Source of the DNA: Verrucomicrobiota bacterium
Lineage (GTDB): Bacteria; Verrucomicrobiota; Verrucomicrobiia; Limisphaerales; PALSA-1396
Reading direction: 5' to 3'
NCBI GenBank assembly: GCA_016200005.1
Contig: JACQFP010000078.1
Coordinates: 1 to 64,000 of the forward strand
Length of the DNA: 64,000 nucleotides
Shown: positions 55,869 to 64,000 of the stretch, piece by piece
Layout of the letters: every line of letters begins with the position of its first letter
Numbering within the stretch: position 1 is the stretch's first letter
Notes under the pieces: generated by a model
What the model was told of the DNA's origin: nothing
Seen by the model: only the letters and a program-made list of their open reading frames with translations
The model's database searches: none
Program-made: the position numbers and the translations under genes

Positions 55869-56972
55869 ATGCTTAAAGCTGGAATCGTCGGTTTGCCCAA
55901 CGTCGGCAAATCCACCCTGTTCAACGCCGTCACGCGCACGCGCAAGGCGGAGGCGGCGAACTATCCTTTTTGCACCATTGACCCGAACCTTGGCATCGTT
56001 ACCGTGCCGGATGCACGGCTTGAACCTCTCGCGAAGATTGCCAAAACTTCCGTCATCATTCCGGCGGCGATTGAGTTTGTTGATATCGCTGGTCTGGTCA
56101 AAGGCGCGTCCCAAGGGGAAGGACTCGGAAACAAATTCCTGACTCACATCCGCGAAGTGGATGCCATGGTGCAGGTCGTCCGCTGCTTTGAAGACCCGGA
56201 CATTCATCACGTCGCCGGCGCGATTGATCCGATTCGCGACATTGAAACCATCATCACCGAACTGGTGCTGGCCGACCTTGAAGCGGTGAAGAAGCGGCTC
56301 GCCGGCGTTGCCAAGGACGCCAAGCGCGGTGACAAGGTGGCAATTGCCGAAGAGTCCGTGCTGAAAAAACTGGAGCCGCACCTCGATGCCGGAAAGCCGG
56401 CGCTCACTTTGAATCTAACGCCCGAAGAAAAGGTTGTCTCCAAGGGCTTTTTCCTGATGACGGACAAGCCGACCATATTCGCAGCGAACGTGAAGGAGTC
56501 CGATCTGGCCAACGCCAACGCCAATCCGCACGTGGCCAAGGTCCGCGAATACGCGCGCACGCATCACGCTTGCGAGACGGTGGTCATCAGCGCGCAAATC
56601 GAGAGCGACCTCATCGACCTTTCGCCGGAGGAGGCAAAGGAATTCTTGAAGGAACTCGGCGTGAACGAATCAGGCGTCGGCGCGCTCATTCGCAGCACGT
56701 ATCATTTGCTTGGTTTGCGAACTTATTTCACCGCCGGTGAAAAAGAAGTCCGCGCTTGGACCATCCACGCGGGCGACACCGCGCCTAAAGCTGCTGGTGT
56801 CATTCACACGGATTTCGAGCGCGGGTTCATCAAGGCCGAAACAGTTGCCTACGATGACCTCGTAAATTGCGGCTCCGTCGCCGCCGCCCGGGAAAAAGGA
56901 CTCTACCGGATGGAAGGCAAGGAATACGTGGTGCAGGACGGCGATGTGATGCTCTTCAAGTTCAATGTCTAG
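55869..56972 (+). CDS. ychF: Redox-regulated ATPase YchF
   Basis: A 367-residue OBG-family ATPase that prefers ATP. Motifs are GLPNVGKSTLFNAVT (P-loop), DIAGLVKGASQGEGLGNKFL (G3 with switch region) and FAANVKESDL in place of NKxD, which gives the ATP preference. The C-terminal TGS domain ends YVVQDGDVMLFKFNV. Length equals that of E. coli YchF (363). It is followed by a palindromic repeat and a hydrolase gene. Confidence 0.97.
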   Translation: MLKAGIVGLPNVGKSTLFNAVTRTRKAEAANYPFCTIDPNLGIVTVPDARLEPLAKIAKTSVIIPAAIEFVDIAGLVKGASQGEGLGNKFLTHIREVDAMVQVVRCFEDPDIHHVAGAIDPIRDIETIITELVLADLEAVKKRLAGVAKDAKRGDKVAIAEESVLKKLEPHLDAGKPALTLNLTPEEKVVSKGFFLMTDKPTIFAANVKESDLANANANPHVAKVREYARTHHACETVVISAQIESDLIDLSPEEAKEFLKELGVNESGVGALIRSTYHLLGLRTYFTAGEKEVRAWTIHAGDTAPKAAGVIHTDFERGFIKAETVAYDDLVNCGSVAAAREKGLYRMEGKEYVVQDGDVMLFKFNV

Positions 56973-56982
56973 GCGCGACCGG

Positions 56983-57043
56983 GTTGGAGTTCAACCTTCA
57001 GGTTGTTCCGTGCCCGCTGGACAAGCTGAAGCTTGAACTCCAA
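56983..57043. repeat. GGAGTTCA palindromic repeat after ychF
   Basis: Arms gttggagttcaacc... and ...gcttgaactccaac with inner caggttg/caagctg variations. It lies 11 bp after the ychF stop and may terminate transcription. Confidence 0.8.
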
Positions 57044-57116
57044 CGATGCACCCGGCGACAGCCAAATTCACACTCGCCATCAAGCGCCGGGTCCCCTTTA
57101 CTTTCCTCCCAACGAT

Positions 57117-58358
57117 ATGAAAAAACTTTTGCTCATTGGCTGTCTTGCGCTGCTCACGATCACCACGACATGGTCACAAACCAAGGTGGATTTCAAGCGC
57201 ACGGAGGATGTGATTTATGGGCGCAAGTTCGGCACGGCTTTGACGCTGGATGTGGTTCAGCCGGCCAATTCCAACGGCTTCGGAATCATTTTTGTGATCA
57301 GCGGCGGGTGGTTTTCCAGTCACGACGCCATCAATCCGAACTCTTACATGCCGTTTCTGGAACGCGGCTACACGATCTTTGCAGTGGTTCACGGGTCGCA
57401 ACCGAAATTTCAAGTGACCGAGATTACCCAGGACATGCACCGCGCCGTGCGGTTCATCCGTCACAACGCGGCGAAGTATGGTGTTGATCCAAATCATCTG
57501 GGCGTCACCGGCGGCAGTGCAGGCGGTCATCTTTCGCTGACTCTGGGAACGCAGGGCGAGCCGGGCAAGGACGACGCCAAAGACCCCGTCGACCGCGAAA
57601 GCAGCGCCGTGCAAGCGGTGGCTTGCTTCTTTCCGCCGACGGATTTCCTGAACTACGGGCAGCCAGGCGAAGACGCGGTTGGCGTCGGCATCTTGAAAGA
57701 TTTCAAACCCGCCTTCGGTCCGCGCTCGGAGACGGCGGAGGAACGGCAAAAATTGGGCAAGGAAATCTCACCGATCTATTTTGTCACATCGAACATGCCG
57801 CCAACCCTCATCATTCACGGCGACGCCGACAAGCTGGTGCCCATTCAACAGGCGGAGTCATTTGTGAAACGGGCGAAAGAATTTGGCACCACCGCCAAAC
57901 TCATCGTCAAGGAAGGCAAGGCGCATGGTTGGAAAGACATGAATTTGGACATGCCTGCCTTGGCGGATTGGTTTGATCAGTATCTGCGCGGACTTAAGCC
58001 GAAGGATCGGGTCAGCCGGCGTATCGGGTTCACTTCAAAGACAGATTCCGGACCTTTCCGCGCATACGACACAGTGTTTATCGCAGCTATCCAGAGTCGG
58101 TGGTATGACTTGCTGGACAAGCGCGATCTTGCGCGCGGACACAATGGCGCGGTGGTATTGGCGTTTCGCTTGAATCATGACGGGCGTATCACTGAACTGA
58201 AGGAGGTCAAAAACGAGGTGGGCGAACTGGAGGGTTTGATTTGCCAAAAGGCGGTGCTTGAGCCGGCGCCCTTCGAGCGATGGCCCAGTGATTTGAGGAG
58301 GAGGGTAGGGACGGATTACCGGGATTTGCATCTGACCTTTTACTTTGACACCAACTGA
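57117..58358 (+). CDS. Exported alpha/beta hydrolase with TonB-C-like domain
   Basis: A 413-residue protein: signal peptide KKLLLIGCLALLTITTTWS, then an alpha/beta-hydrolase (about 30-285) with FVISGGWFSSHDA (oxyanion), nucleophile GVTGGSAGGHLS (GxSxG), a charge-relay Asp in IHGDADKLVP and His in EGKAHGWKD, resembling acetyl-xylan/BD-FAE-like esterases. From about residue 300 the sequence (AYDTVFIAAIQSRWYDLLDK, then VLAFRLNHDGRITELK) resembles a TonB C-terminal domain. I know of no standard fusion of these two. The ATG at 57117 precedes the signal. Confidence 0.82.
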   Translation: MKKLLLIGCLALLTITTTWSQTKVDFKRTEDVIYGRKFGTALTLDVVQPANSNGFGIIFVISGGWFSSHDAINPNSYMPFLERGYTIFAVVHGSQPKFQVTEITQDMHRAVRFIRHNAAKYGVDPNHLGVTGGSAGGHLSLTLGTQGEPGKDDAKDPVDRESSAVQAVACFFPPTDFLNYGQPGEDAVGVGILKDFKPAFGPRSETAEERQKLGKEISPIYFVTSNMPPTLIIHGDADKLVPIQQAESFVKRAKEFGTTAKLIVKEGKAHGWKDMNLDMPALADWFDQYLRGLKPKDRVSRRIGFTSKTDSGPFRAYDTVFIAAIQSRWYDLLDKRDLARGHNGAVVLAFRLNHDGRITELKEVKNEVGELEGLICQKAVLEPAPFERWPSDLRRRVGTDYRDLHLTFYFDTN

Positions 58359-58415
58359 CACGGCAGGCGGGGTTTCCGCGGTTGAATCTTTCCCGAACTT
58401 AGCTATCTTCACCCC

Positions 58416-58640
58416 ATGCCGATCTACGAATTCCATTGTGACGATTGCAAAAAAGACAGCGAGGTGCTCGTCCGTTCGACCCGCTGGGAAGGAACGCCGT
58501 GCCCGCATTGCGGCTCGAAGCGGCTGTCAAAAAAACTTTCCGTCTTTGCTTCCAGCGGGAGCGGTGAGGAACAGCCATCCTGCACAGGCGTTCCCAGTTC
58601 GTGCGGTCTGTGCGGCACCGGCAAGGCGCACTCGCACTGA
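58416..58640 (+). CDS. FmdB-like zinc-ribbon protein
   Basis: A 74-residue protein starting MPIYEFHCDDCKKDSEVLVR, then CPHCGSKRLSKKLSVFAS: the FmdB/CxxC_CxxC_SSSS zinc ribbon. The C-terminal part has additional Cys (CTGVPSSCGLCG) that are unusual in the family. Putative regulators in methylotrophs, but role uncertain elsewhere. Confidence 0.9.
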   Translation: MPIYEFHCDDCKKDSEVLVRSTRWEGTPCPHCGSKRLSKKLSVFASSGSGEEQPSCTGVPSSCGLCGTGKAHSH

Positions 58641-58737
58641 TCGGCGGGTTTCAATGCGGCACGGTTAAATCGGCGCCACGGTCGGTGCAGGCAAAAGTGC
58701 GCAATCCGCGAAACGCGATTTTGGATTCAACGATTCC

Positions 58738-59367
58738 ATGATTGAATCGACCACCGGCCTCATCCTCCGCACGCGACCGCTGACGGAGACGAGCCTGATC
58801 ATTTCCTGGCTTACGCCGGACTTTGGGCGCATCGCTACGGTCGCCAAAGGTGCGCGCCGACCCAAATCGCCCTATCGCGGCAAGCTTGACCTCTTTTACC
58901 TGGCCGACTTCAGTTTTCAACGCAGTCGCCGCTCGGAGCTGCACACTCTCCGTGAAATTGTGCTTCGTGAAACTCACATGGTCTTGCGCGAGGAACTCGG
59001 CTACCTCCAGCAAGCTTCCTACTGCGCCGCGCTCGTCGAACAAGCCACCGAGACCGAAACGCCGTTGCCGGCCGTGTATGCATTGCTGCGCAGCCTGCTC
59101 GAACATCTGCCGAAACAATCGCCGCAGCCACAAACGATCTTCGCTTTCGAACTCAAGCTCTTGAACGAACTGGGCCTGAAACCGGATTTGACCAAAAGCA
59201 AACTGAGCCCCGGCGCACGACGAATCACCGCCGCGCTGCTCCAAAGCGACTGGCTCGCCCTGACACGATTGAAGTTAAGCCAAGCGCAGACCCTTGAACT
59301 CCGGCAGTTCCTGCATGGCTTCCTGATATTTCACCTCGGCCGAATGCCCAAAGGACGACCGGTTTGA
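58738..59367 (+). CDS. recO: DNA repair protein RecO
   Basis: A 209-residue RecO starting IESTTGLILRTRPLTETSLI, with the OB-fold SWLTPDFGRIATVAKGARR and the later LGLKPDLTKSKLSPGA region where the Zn-finger would be. That part lacks the usual Cys quartet, and the protein is somewhat shorter than the 240-residue E. coli version. RecO loads RecA at gaps with RecR. No recombination partner gene nearby. Confidence 0.9.
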   Translation: MIESTTGLILRTRPLTETSLIISWLTPDFGRIATVAKGARRPKSPYRGKLDLFYLADFSFQRSRRSELHTLREIVLRETHMVLREELGYLQQASYCAALVEQATETETPLPAVYALLRSLLEHLPKQSPQPQTIFAFELKLLNELGLKPDLTKSKLSPGARRITAALLQSDWLALTRLKLSQAQTLELRQFLHGFLIFHLGRMPKGRPV

Positions 59368-59616
59368 CGGTTTGGAGTGCCGCCCAAAACCGTTCCCTGG
59401 CCGCGCGGACGAAACGTTCTGCATGTCTGTTCCGCCGGTGCGGGCGCCATCGAAATTTGTGTTCATGACGGTGGTTAGTGACGGAAACAACTCAACGCCG
59501 GCTGGGACGGCGCCTGCCGCCCTCCCCGCGCGGATTTAATGCGTAGTCCATGGCGTTGAATGTTCAACAGATTGACAAATGAATCGTCACCGTCAACAGT
59601 TCCCCAGCTTGACAGC

Positions 59617-61473
59617 ATGAAAATGAAACCGCGCCGTCCTTTTCAGTTCCTTCGCCGATTCGCACCTTCTGGTGTAGCCGCCGACGTGAGGAGGCGGATT
59701 TCCGATCATTCGCCACGAGTCCGCCTCTTTACATCGGCTACCACCAGAAGTTTTGAGCGCGCCGCGCTTTTTGCTTCAGTTGTTTTGTGGGTCGCCGCCG
59801 CGCCGCCCGCCGTCTTGGCCGCCGAGCTTGATTTCAACCAGCACATCAAACCGATTCTGGAATCCGCCTGCCTCAGTTGTCACGGCCCGGAAAAACCCAA
59901 AGGCGGTTTGCGGCTCGACACCAAGGCGAACACGATGAAAGGCGGCGAGAACGGCATCGTTATTGTTCCCGGCCAGCCCGAAAAGAGTCCGCTCTATACC
60001 TCGACCATTGTGCCGCCCGACGATGACAAAATCATGCCGCCGAAAGGGGACAAACTCACCAAGGAACAAAGCGACCTGCTCCGCGACTGGATCAAGGCGG
60101 GTGCGAACTGGCCGGACGGCGTCACGCTTGCCAAAGTGCAGCGGATTAACTTTGTCAAAGATATCCAGCCGATCCTGGAACTGGATTGCGTGTCGTGCCA
60201 TCACGAGGGCCATGCCAAAGGCAAGTTGCGATTGGACAACAAAGCTGACGCTTTCAAGAGTGGCAAGCCAGGCCCGGCTATTATTCCCTGGAATCCAGGC
60301 AAGAGTTCGCTCTACACCACCACGGTTTTGCCGGCGGACAACGACGATTTGATGCCGCCCAAAGACAAAGGCGGACCGCTTTCGAAGGAAACCACCGAGC
60401 TATTAAAGGAATGGATTTCGCAGGGTGCCGTCTGGCCGGATGGCATCACGCTCACGCAGCGCAAGAAGGAGGAAGCCCCCGGCGCCGACGAGTTGCCGTT
60501 GATCACAGAAATTCATCATCAGATTCTCGCGAATCTCACCGTGACCAACGAGGCGGGCATGAAGCCTTACACGAATACGATTCCGGGAACGTCCGTTGAT
60601 TATGCGATGGTGCCGATACATGGCGGCGACTTCGCGATGGGCAGTCCGGAAAATGAACCCGGCCGCAAACCCGACGAAGGCCCGCAACACAAGGTCACCA
60701 TCGACCCGTTCTGGATGGGCCAATGTGAAGTAACGTGGAGCGAGTACGAGTTGTTCATGTATCCGGAAATGGCCAAGCGCGCCGCCACCGCGCTCGGCCA
60801 GAAGGAGAGTCCGTTGATTGATGCCGTGAGCCGTCCCACGCGGCCCTACGTCGAAATGAGTTTCGGCATGGGCAAGGAGGGTTTTCCGGCCATCAGCATG
60901 ACGCAGCATGGCGCGAACAAATATTGCCAATGGCTCAGCGCCAAGACCGGCCAGTTCTATCGGCTGCCCACGGAGGCAGAATGGGAATACGCCTGTCGCG
61001 CCGGCACTACCACCGCTTATTCCTTTGGCGATGACTCTGCCCAATTGGACGACTACGCCTGGTACGGCAAGAACAGCGACTCCAAGTATCAGAAGGTCGG
61101 CCAGAAGAAACCGAACCCCTGGGGGCTATACGACATGCATGGCAACGTGGCGGAATGGACGCTCGATCAATATGATCCCGACTTCTACAAACAACTCAAC
61201 GGCACCGTGGCGCAGAATCCTTGGAACAAAGCGACCAAGCCATACCCGCACGTCGTTCGAGGCGGTTCATGGGACGACCCACCCGACTTGCTGCGCAGTG
61301 CTGCCCGCCTTGGTTCGAGCAAATCGTGGAAGGTCCAGGATCCGCAATTGCCCAAGAGCATCTGGTATCACACGGATGCGCAATTCCTTGGGTTCCGCAT
61401 CATTCGTCCGTTAAAAGTACCACCGCCGGAGGAGTTGCAGAAGTATTGGACAAGCGGCGTGGAGAAGGATTAG
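59617..61473 (+). CDS. Exported tandem cytochrome c / FGE-domain fusion
   Basis: A 618-residue protein. After a leader ([17 protein letters not shown]) there are two planctomycete-type cytochrome motifs, [17 protein letters not shown] and [17 protein letters not shown], each followed by an MPP loop ([16 protein letters not shown]). From about residue 335 an FGE/SUMF1-like domain begins: [37 protein letters not shown] and [15 protein letters not shown] to [12 protein letters not shown] 59617 or MKMKP-neighbouring ATG 59623 are possible. The N-terminal 30-odd residues are encoded by a palindromic element. Confidence 0.9.
   Translation: MKMKPRRPFQFLRRFAPSGVAADVRRRISDHSPRVRLFTSATTRSFERAALFASVVLWVAAAPPAVLAAELDFNQHIKPILESACLSCHGPEKPKGGLRLDTKANTMKGGENGIVIVPGQPEKSPLYTSTIVPPDDDKIMPPKGDKLTKEQSDLLRDWIKAGANWPDGVTLAKVQRINFVKDIQPILELDCVSCHHEGHAKGKLRLDNKADAFKSGKPGPAIIPWNPGKSSLYTTTVLPADNDDLMPPKDKGGPLSKETTELLKEWISQGAVWPDGITLTQRKKEEAPGADELPLITEIHHQILANLTVTNEAGMKPYTNTIPGTSVDYAMVPIHGGDFAMGSPENEPGRKPDEGPQHKVTIDPFWMGQCEVTWSEYELFMYPEMAKRAATALGQKESPLIDAVSRPTRPYVEMSFGMGKEGFPAISMTQHGANKYCQWLSAKTGQFYRLPTEAEWEYACRAGTTTAYSFGDDSAQLDDYAWYGKNSDSKYQKVGQKKPNPWGLYDMHGNVAEWTLDQYDPDFYKQLNGTVAQNPWNKATKPYPHVVRGGSWDDPPDLLRSAARLGSSKSWKVQDPQLPKSIWYHTDAQFLGFRIIRPLKVPPPEELQKYWTSGVEKD
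59666..59750. repeat. cttctggtgtagcc palindromic element in the leader of the cytochrome/FGE gene
   Basis: Arms cttctggtgtagccgccgac and gatgtaaagaggcggactcg (as read on the other strand after cttctggtggtagcc) pair imperfectly over about 33 bp. It lies within the open frame before the hydrophobic part of the leader. Confidence 0.8.
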
Positions 61474-61560
61474 CCTTCGCCTGAGAAACCCAATGCCAAC
61501 GGAACAACAAGCCGGGCTTGGGATGGGCAAACAAAAATAACTTCAAGCAAGAACAAAACC

Positions 61561-62904
61561 ATGAATGTCTCCAAAAATCTGAACGAACAGGAATTGCTCA
61601 ACCGCCGCGGTTTCCTGAAAACCACCTCCACGGCGGTCGGCGGCGCGTTGCTCGGCGGATTGACGATTGAGCGCAGCGCTTTTGCCGCGGGCGATGACAC
61701 GCTCAAAATCGCCTTGATTGGTTGTGGCGGTCGCGGTTCCGGCGCCGCGAGCCAGGCGTTGAGCACCAAAGGCAGCGTGAAACTGGTCGCCATGGCGGAT
61801 GCTTTCAAGGACCACTTGGAAAGCAGCCTCGGCAATCTCAAGAAACAGCATCCCGATCGCGTGGATGTCCCGGAGGACCATCAGTTCATTGGTTTCGACG
61901 CCTACAAACAGGCCATTGCGCTGGCCGACGTGGTCATTCTCGCCACGCCCCCAGGATTCCGCCCGATTCATTTCGAGGAAGCAGTCAAGCAGGGGAAAAA
62001 CATTTTCATGGAGAAACCGGTGGCTACGGACGCGCCCGGGGTCCGCCGTGTGCTCGCTGCCGCCGAGGAGTCCAAGAAGAAGAATCTGAAAGTCGGTGTC
62101 GGCTTGCAGCGCCATCACCAGATTGGTTATCTGGAAACCTTGAAACGCCTCAACGACGGTGACATCGGCGACATCGTGGCGATGCGGTGTTATTGGAACG
62201 GTAGCACGCCGTGGGTCCATCCGCGCGCTGAACTGGAAAAACAATACGGCCGTCCCTTGACCGAAATGGAATACCAGATGCGCAATTGGTATTACTTCGT
62301 CTGGATTTGCGGCGATCACATCTGCGAACAGCACATCCACAACCTCGACGTGATCAACTGGGTCAAGAACAGTTATCCCATCAGGGCGCACGGCATGGGC
62401 GGGGTTGAAACGCGCAAAGGCAAGGACTACGGCGAAATCTTTGACCATCACGCCGTGGAATTTGAATACGCCGACGGCTCGCGCTGTTTCAGCCAATGCC
62501 GGCATCAACTCGGTTGTTGGAACGATGTTTCCGAACACGCCGTCGGCACCAAAGGCGCCGTTCACATGACTGATGGCCGATGGAACATCACCGGTTCAAA
62601 GGCTTGGCGTTTCGATGGAAAACAGGAGCGCGAACGTTATCAACAAGAACACGACGATCTTTTCGATGCGATCCGAAACAACAAGCCTTACAACGAAGCG
62701 GAAAACGGAGCCAAGAGCACCATGACCTCCATCCTCGGACGTATGGCGACTTACTCCGGCAAAGTGATTGATTGGGAGCGCGCCATTAACTCGGAGATCA
62801 GCGTCATGCCGAAGGTTTTTGCCTGGGACGCGAATCCGCCGACCATGCCGAACGAGAGCGGTTGGTATGCCCACGCGGTGCCGGGTGCCACCGCCGTCGT
62901 CTAG
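61561..62904 (+). CDS. Tat-exported Gfo/Idh/MocA family oxidoreductase
   Basis: A 447-residue oxidoreductase with leader NRRGFLKTTSTAVGGALLGG, the Rossmann motif LKIALIGCGGRGSGAASQ, NIFMEKPVATDAPGVRRV (catalytic Lys) and WYYFVWICGDHICEQHIHNL in the C-terminal domain. The second member of the family in the window (see 20526-21860), but from a different subgroup. It follows the cytochrome/FGE gene by 87 bp. Confidence 0.93.
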   Translation: MNVSKNLNEQELLNRRGFLKTTSTAVGGALLGGLTIERSAFAAGDDTLKIALIGCGGRGSGAASQALSTKGSVKLVAMADAFKDHLESSLGNLKKQHPDRVDVPEDHQFIGFDAYKQAIALADVVILATPPGFRPIHFEEAVKQGKNIFMEKPVATDAPGVRRVLAAAEESKKKNLKVGVGLQRHHQIGYLETLKRLNDGDIGDIVAMRCYWNGSTPWVHPRAELEKQYGRPLTEMEYQMRNWYYFVWICGDHICEQHIHNLDVINWVKNSYPIRAHGMGGVETRKGKDYGEIFDHHAVEFEYADGSRCFSQCRHQLGCWNDVSEHAVGTKGAVHMTDGRWNITGSKAWRFDGKQERERYQQEHDDLFDAIRNNKPYNEAENGAKSTMTSILGRMATYSGKVIDWERAINSEISVMPKVFAWDANPPTMPNESGWYAHAVPGATAVV

Positions 62905-62927
62905 TCCGGGTCACGATTGAACAATGG

Positions 62928-62954
62928 AATGGCCGGCCAATTTGGTCGGCCATT
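62928..62954 (+). terminator. Possible terminator hairpin
   Basis: Perfect 8-bp arms aatggccg and cggccatt around an 11-base loop that can extend the stem; only a weak T-rich tail follows, so this may be a hairpin without intrinsic termination. Confidence 0.4.
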
Positions 62955-62967
62955 TGTCTATACTCGA

Positions 62968-64000
62968 ATGAAAATCACCTGGCCCTTCAACTTCGCCACA
63001 TTCCTGCCGGGCCTGCTTTTCGTAAGCGGATGTTCCACTCCGGCAACCCATTCGCTGCAACGGTTCGAGTTCACTCAGCCACAGATGGGCAGCCTGTTCA
63101 GCATCACACTTTACGCGCCCGACAAAGTGACCGCCGACCAGGCCGCCAAAGCTGCGTTTGATCGCGTGGCGGAACTCAACCGCATCATGAGCGATTACGA
63201 CCCGCAAAGTGAACTGATGCAGTTGTGCCGCAAACCATCAGGCCTGCCGGTCCGCGTGAGCGATGACCTGTTTGACATTCTTCAGCAATCGCAAAAATTC
63301 TCACGCCTCTCCAATGGCGCGTTCGACGTGACTGTCGGGCCTTACGTTCGGGTCTGGCGCTCTGCGAGAAAACGGAAGGCTTTGCCTTCGCCGGAAACAA
63401 TCTCCGCCCTCACCGGTTCAATTGGTTACCAAAAAATCCGGCTTGATCCACACGCCAAGACGGTGACGTTGCTCGCGGCCGGTATGCAATTGGACCTCGG
63501 CGGCATTGCCAAAGGCTATGCGGCGGACAAAGCGCTCGCTGTTTTGCGCCATCACGGAATCACCCGCGCCATGGCCGCTGCCAGCGGTGACATTGCCGTT
63601 GGCGACCCTCCGCCGGGCCGCCAAGGATGGACCATAGGTATCGCTTCGATTGATTCATCTGCGAGCGGATTGACCCAAGCCGTTTTGCTGAAAAACGCCG
63701 CCGTATCCACCTCGGGCGACACGGAACAATTTGTCGAGATTGGCGGCGTCCGCTATTCACATATCGTTGATCCGGCCACAGGCCGGGGACTGACCGAGCG
63801 CATCGGCGTCACCATCATCGCGCGGAACGCCATGACCACCGACGCCCTGGCTACTGCGGTGAGCGTAATGGGTGCGGAGCGCGGGCTGAGGTTGATTGAT
63901 TCGCTCTCCGACGTGTCGGGATTGATTGTGACGCTTGATGACGACGGAAAACACTTTCTCGAATCACACCGGTTCAAACAGGTTCGCAAAGTTCACTTGC
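62968..64000 (+). CDS. apbE: FAD:protein FMN transferase ApbE, incomplete at window edge
   Basis: At least 344 codons, running past the right edge. It attaches FMN covalently to Thr of partner proteins such as Nqr or Rnf subunits. A lipoprotein leader (LFVSGC at residues 17-22, lipid on Cys22) is followed by the FAD-binding domain with LDLGGIAKGYAADKAL, VSTSGDTEQFVE and the SHIVDPATGRGL motif; NAMTTDALATAV ends the core. The ATG at 62968 is immediately before the leader. Partner genes are not in this window. Confidence 0.92.
   Translation, partial: MKITWPFNFATFLPGLLFVSGCSTPATHSLQRFEFTQPQMGSLFSITLYAPDKVTADQAAKAAFDRVAELNRIMSDYDPQSELMQLCRKPSGLPVRVSDDLFDILQQSQKFSRLSNGAFDVTVGPYVRVWRSARKRKALPSPETISALTGSIGYQKIRLDPHAKTVTLLAAGMQLDLGGIAKGYAADKALAVLRHHGITRAMAAASGDIAVGDPPPGRQGWTIGIASIDSSASGLTQAVLLKNAAVSTSGDTEQFVEIGGVRYSHIVDPATGRGLTERIGVTIIARNAMTTDALATAVSVMGAERGLRLIDSLSDVSGLIVTLDDDGKHFLESHRFKQVRKVHL

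Overview
The window looks like a chromosome segment of a Verrucomicrobiota bacterium, most likely of the Limisphaerales/Pedosphaera type. The case rests on gene content: a Planctomycete-type cytochrome c + DUF1549/DUF1553 protein next to a DUF1501 protein, a PVC-type haem-binding protein, secreted Gfo/Idh/MocA oxidoreductases with RR-type leaders, a prepilin-like protein with a long FTLIE leader, GloVer-repeat and FGE/sulfatase-modifying-factor-like secreted proteins, and GC-rich DNA full of intergenic palindromic repeats. This taxonomic call is inference. No rRNA, tRNA, CRISPR array, transposase or integrase was seen.

Layout: 0-6 kb, housekeeping (fmt, a zinc-ribbon protein, adk, a membrane protein, nnr) with a sialidase-like gene and a YkgJ-like gene. 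6.2-6.9 kb, MNT/HEPN pair. 7.0 kb, TMEM175-like channel. 7.6-12.8 kb, a four-gene minus-strand cassette (C5 cytosine methyltransferase, GHKL ATPase, an unrecognised 424-residue protein, Vsr endonuclease) lying between two arms of a ~104-bp imperfect inverted repeat. 12.8-26.6 kb, secreted and periplasmic metabolism (MsrP, sialidase, redoxin/cytochrome/copper monooxygenase fusion, PSCyt-DUF1553 and DUF1501). 27 kb, MazF-type toxin-antitoxin. 28-37 kb, GloVer protein, FGE-like protein, then a sulfotransferase/methyltransferase/ABC-exporter cluster. 38.3-41.2 kb, large haem-binding protein.

41.3-47.5 kb is the most unusual part: carB, encoding only the N-terminal half of carbamoyl-phosphate synthase large chain, is followed by two further broken copies of one and the same internal carB segment. 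Accessory genes sit between the copies: a coiled-coil membrane protein, a putative restriction-modification pair with an unrecognised nuclease-like partner, a GNAT-like gene with a 59-codon gene, and a truncated Phd-type antitoxin. Palindromic elements are embedded in all three carB copies, and the 3' part of the main carB is a sequence mosaic. This suggests repeated insertion of accessory cassettes at carB.

47.7-50.6 kb carries an epimerase, HddC and HddA (GDP-heptose supply for surface glycan). 50.7-52.7 kb carries rplU-rpmA-obgE, where ObgE has a roughly 100-residue repeat-derived insertion. 55.2-55.9 kb is a VapBC-type pair with a visible operator. 55.9-64 kb holds ychF, a hydrolase/TonB-C-like fusion, an FmdB-like protein, recO, a cytochrome/FGE fusion, a second oxidoreductase and the start of apbE, which is cut by the window edge.
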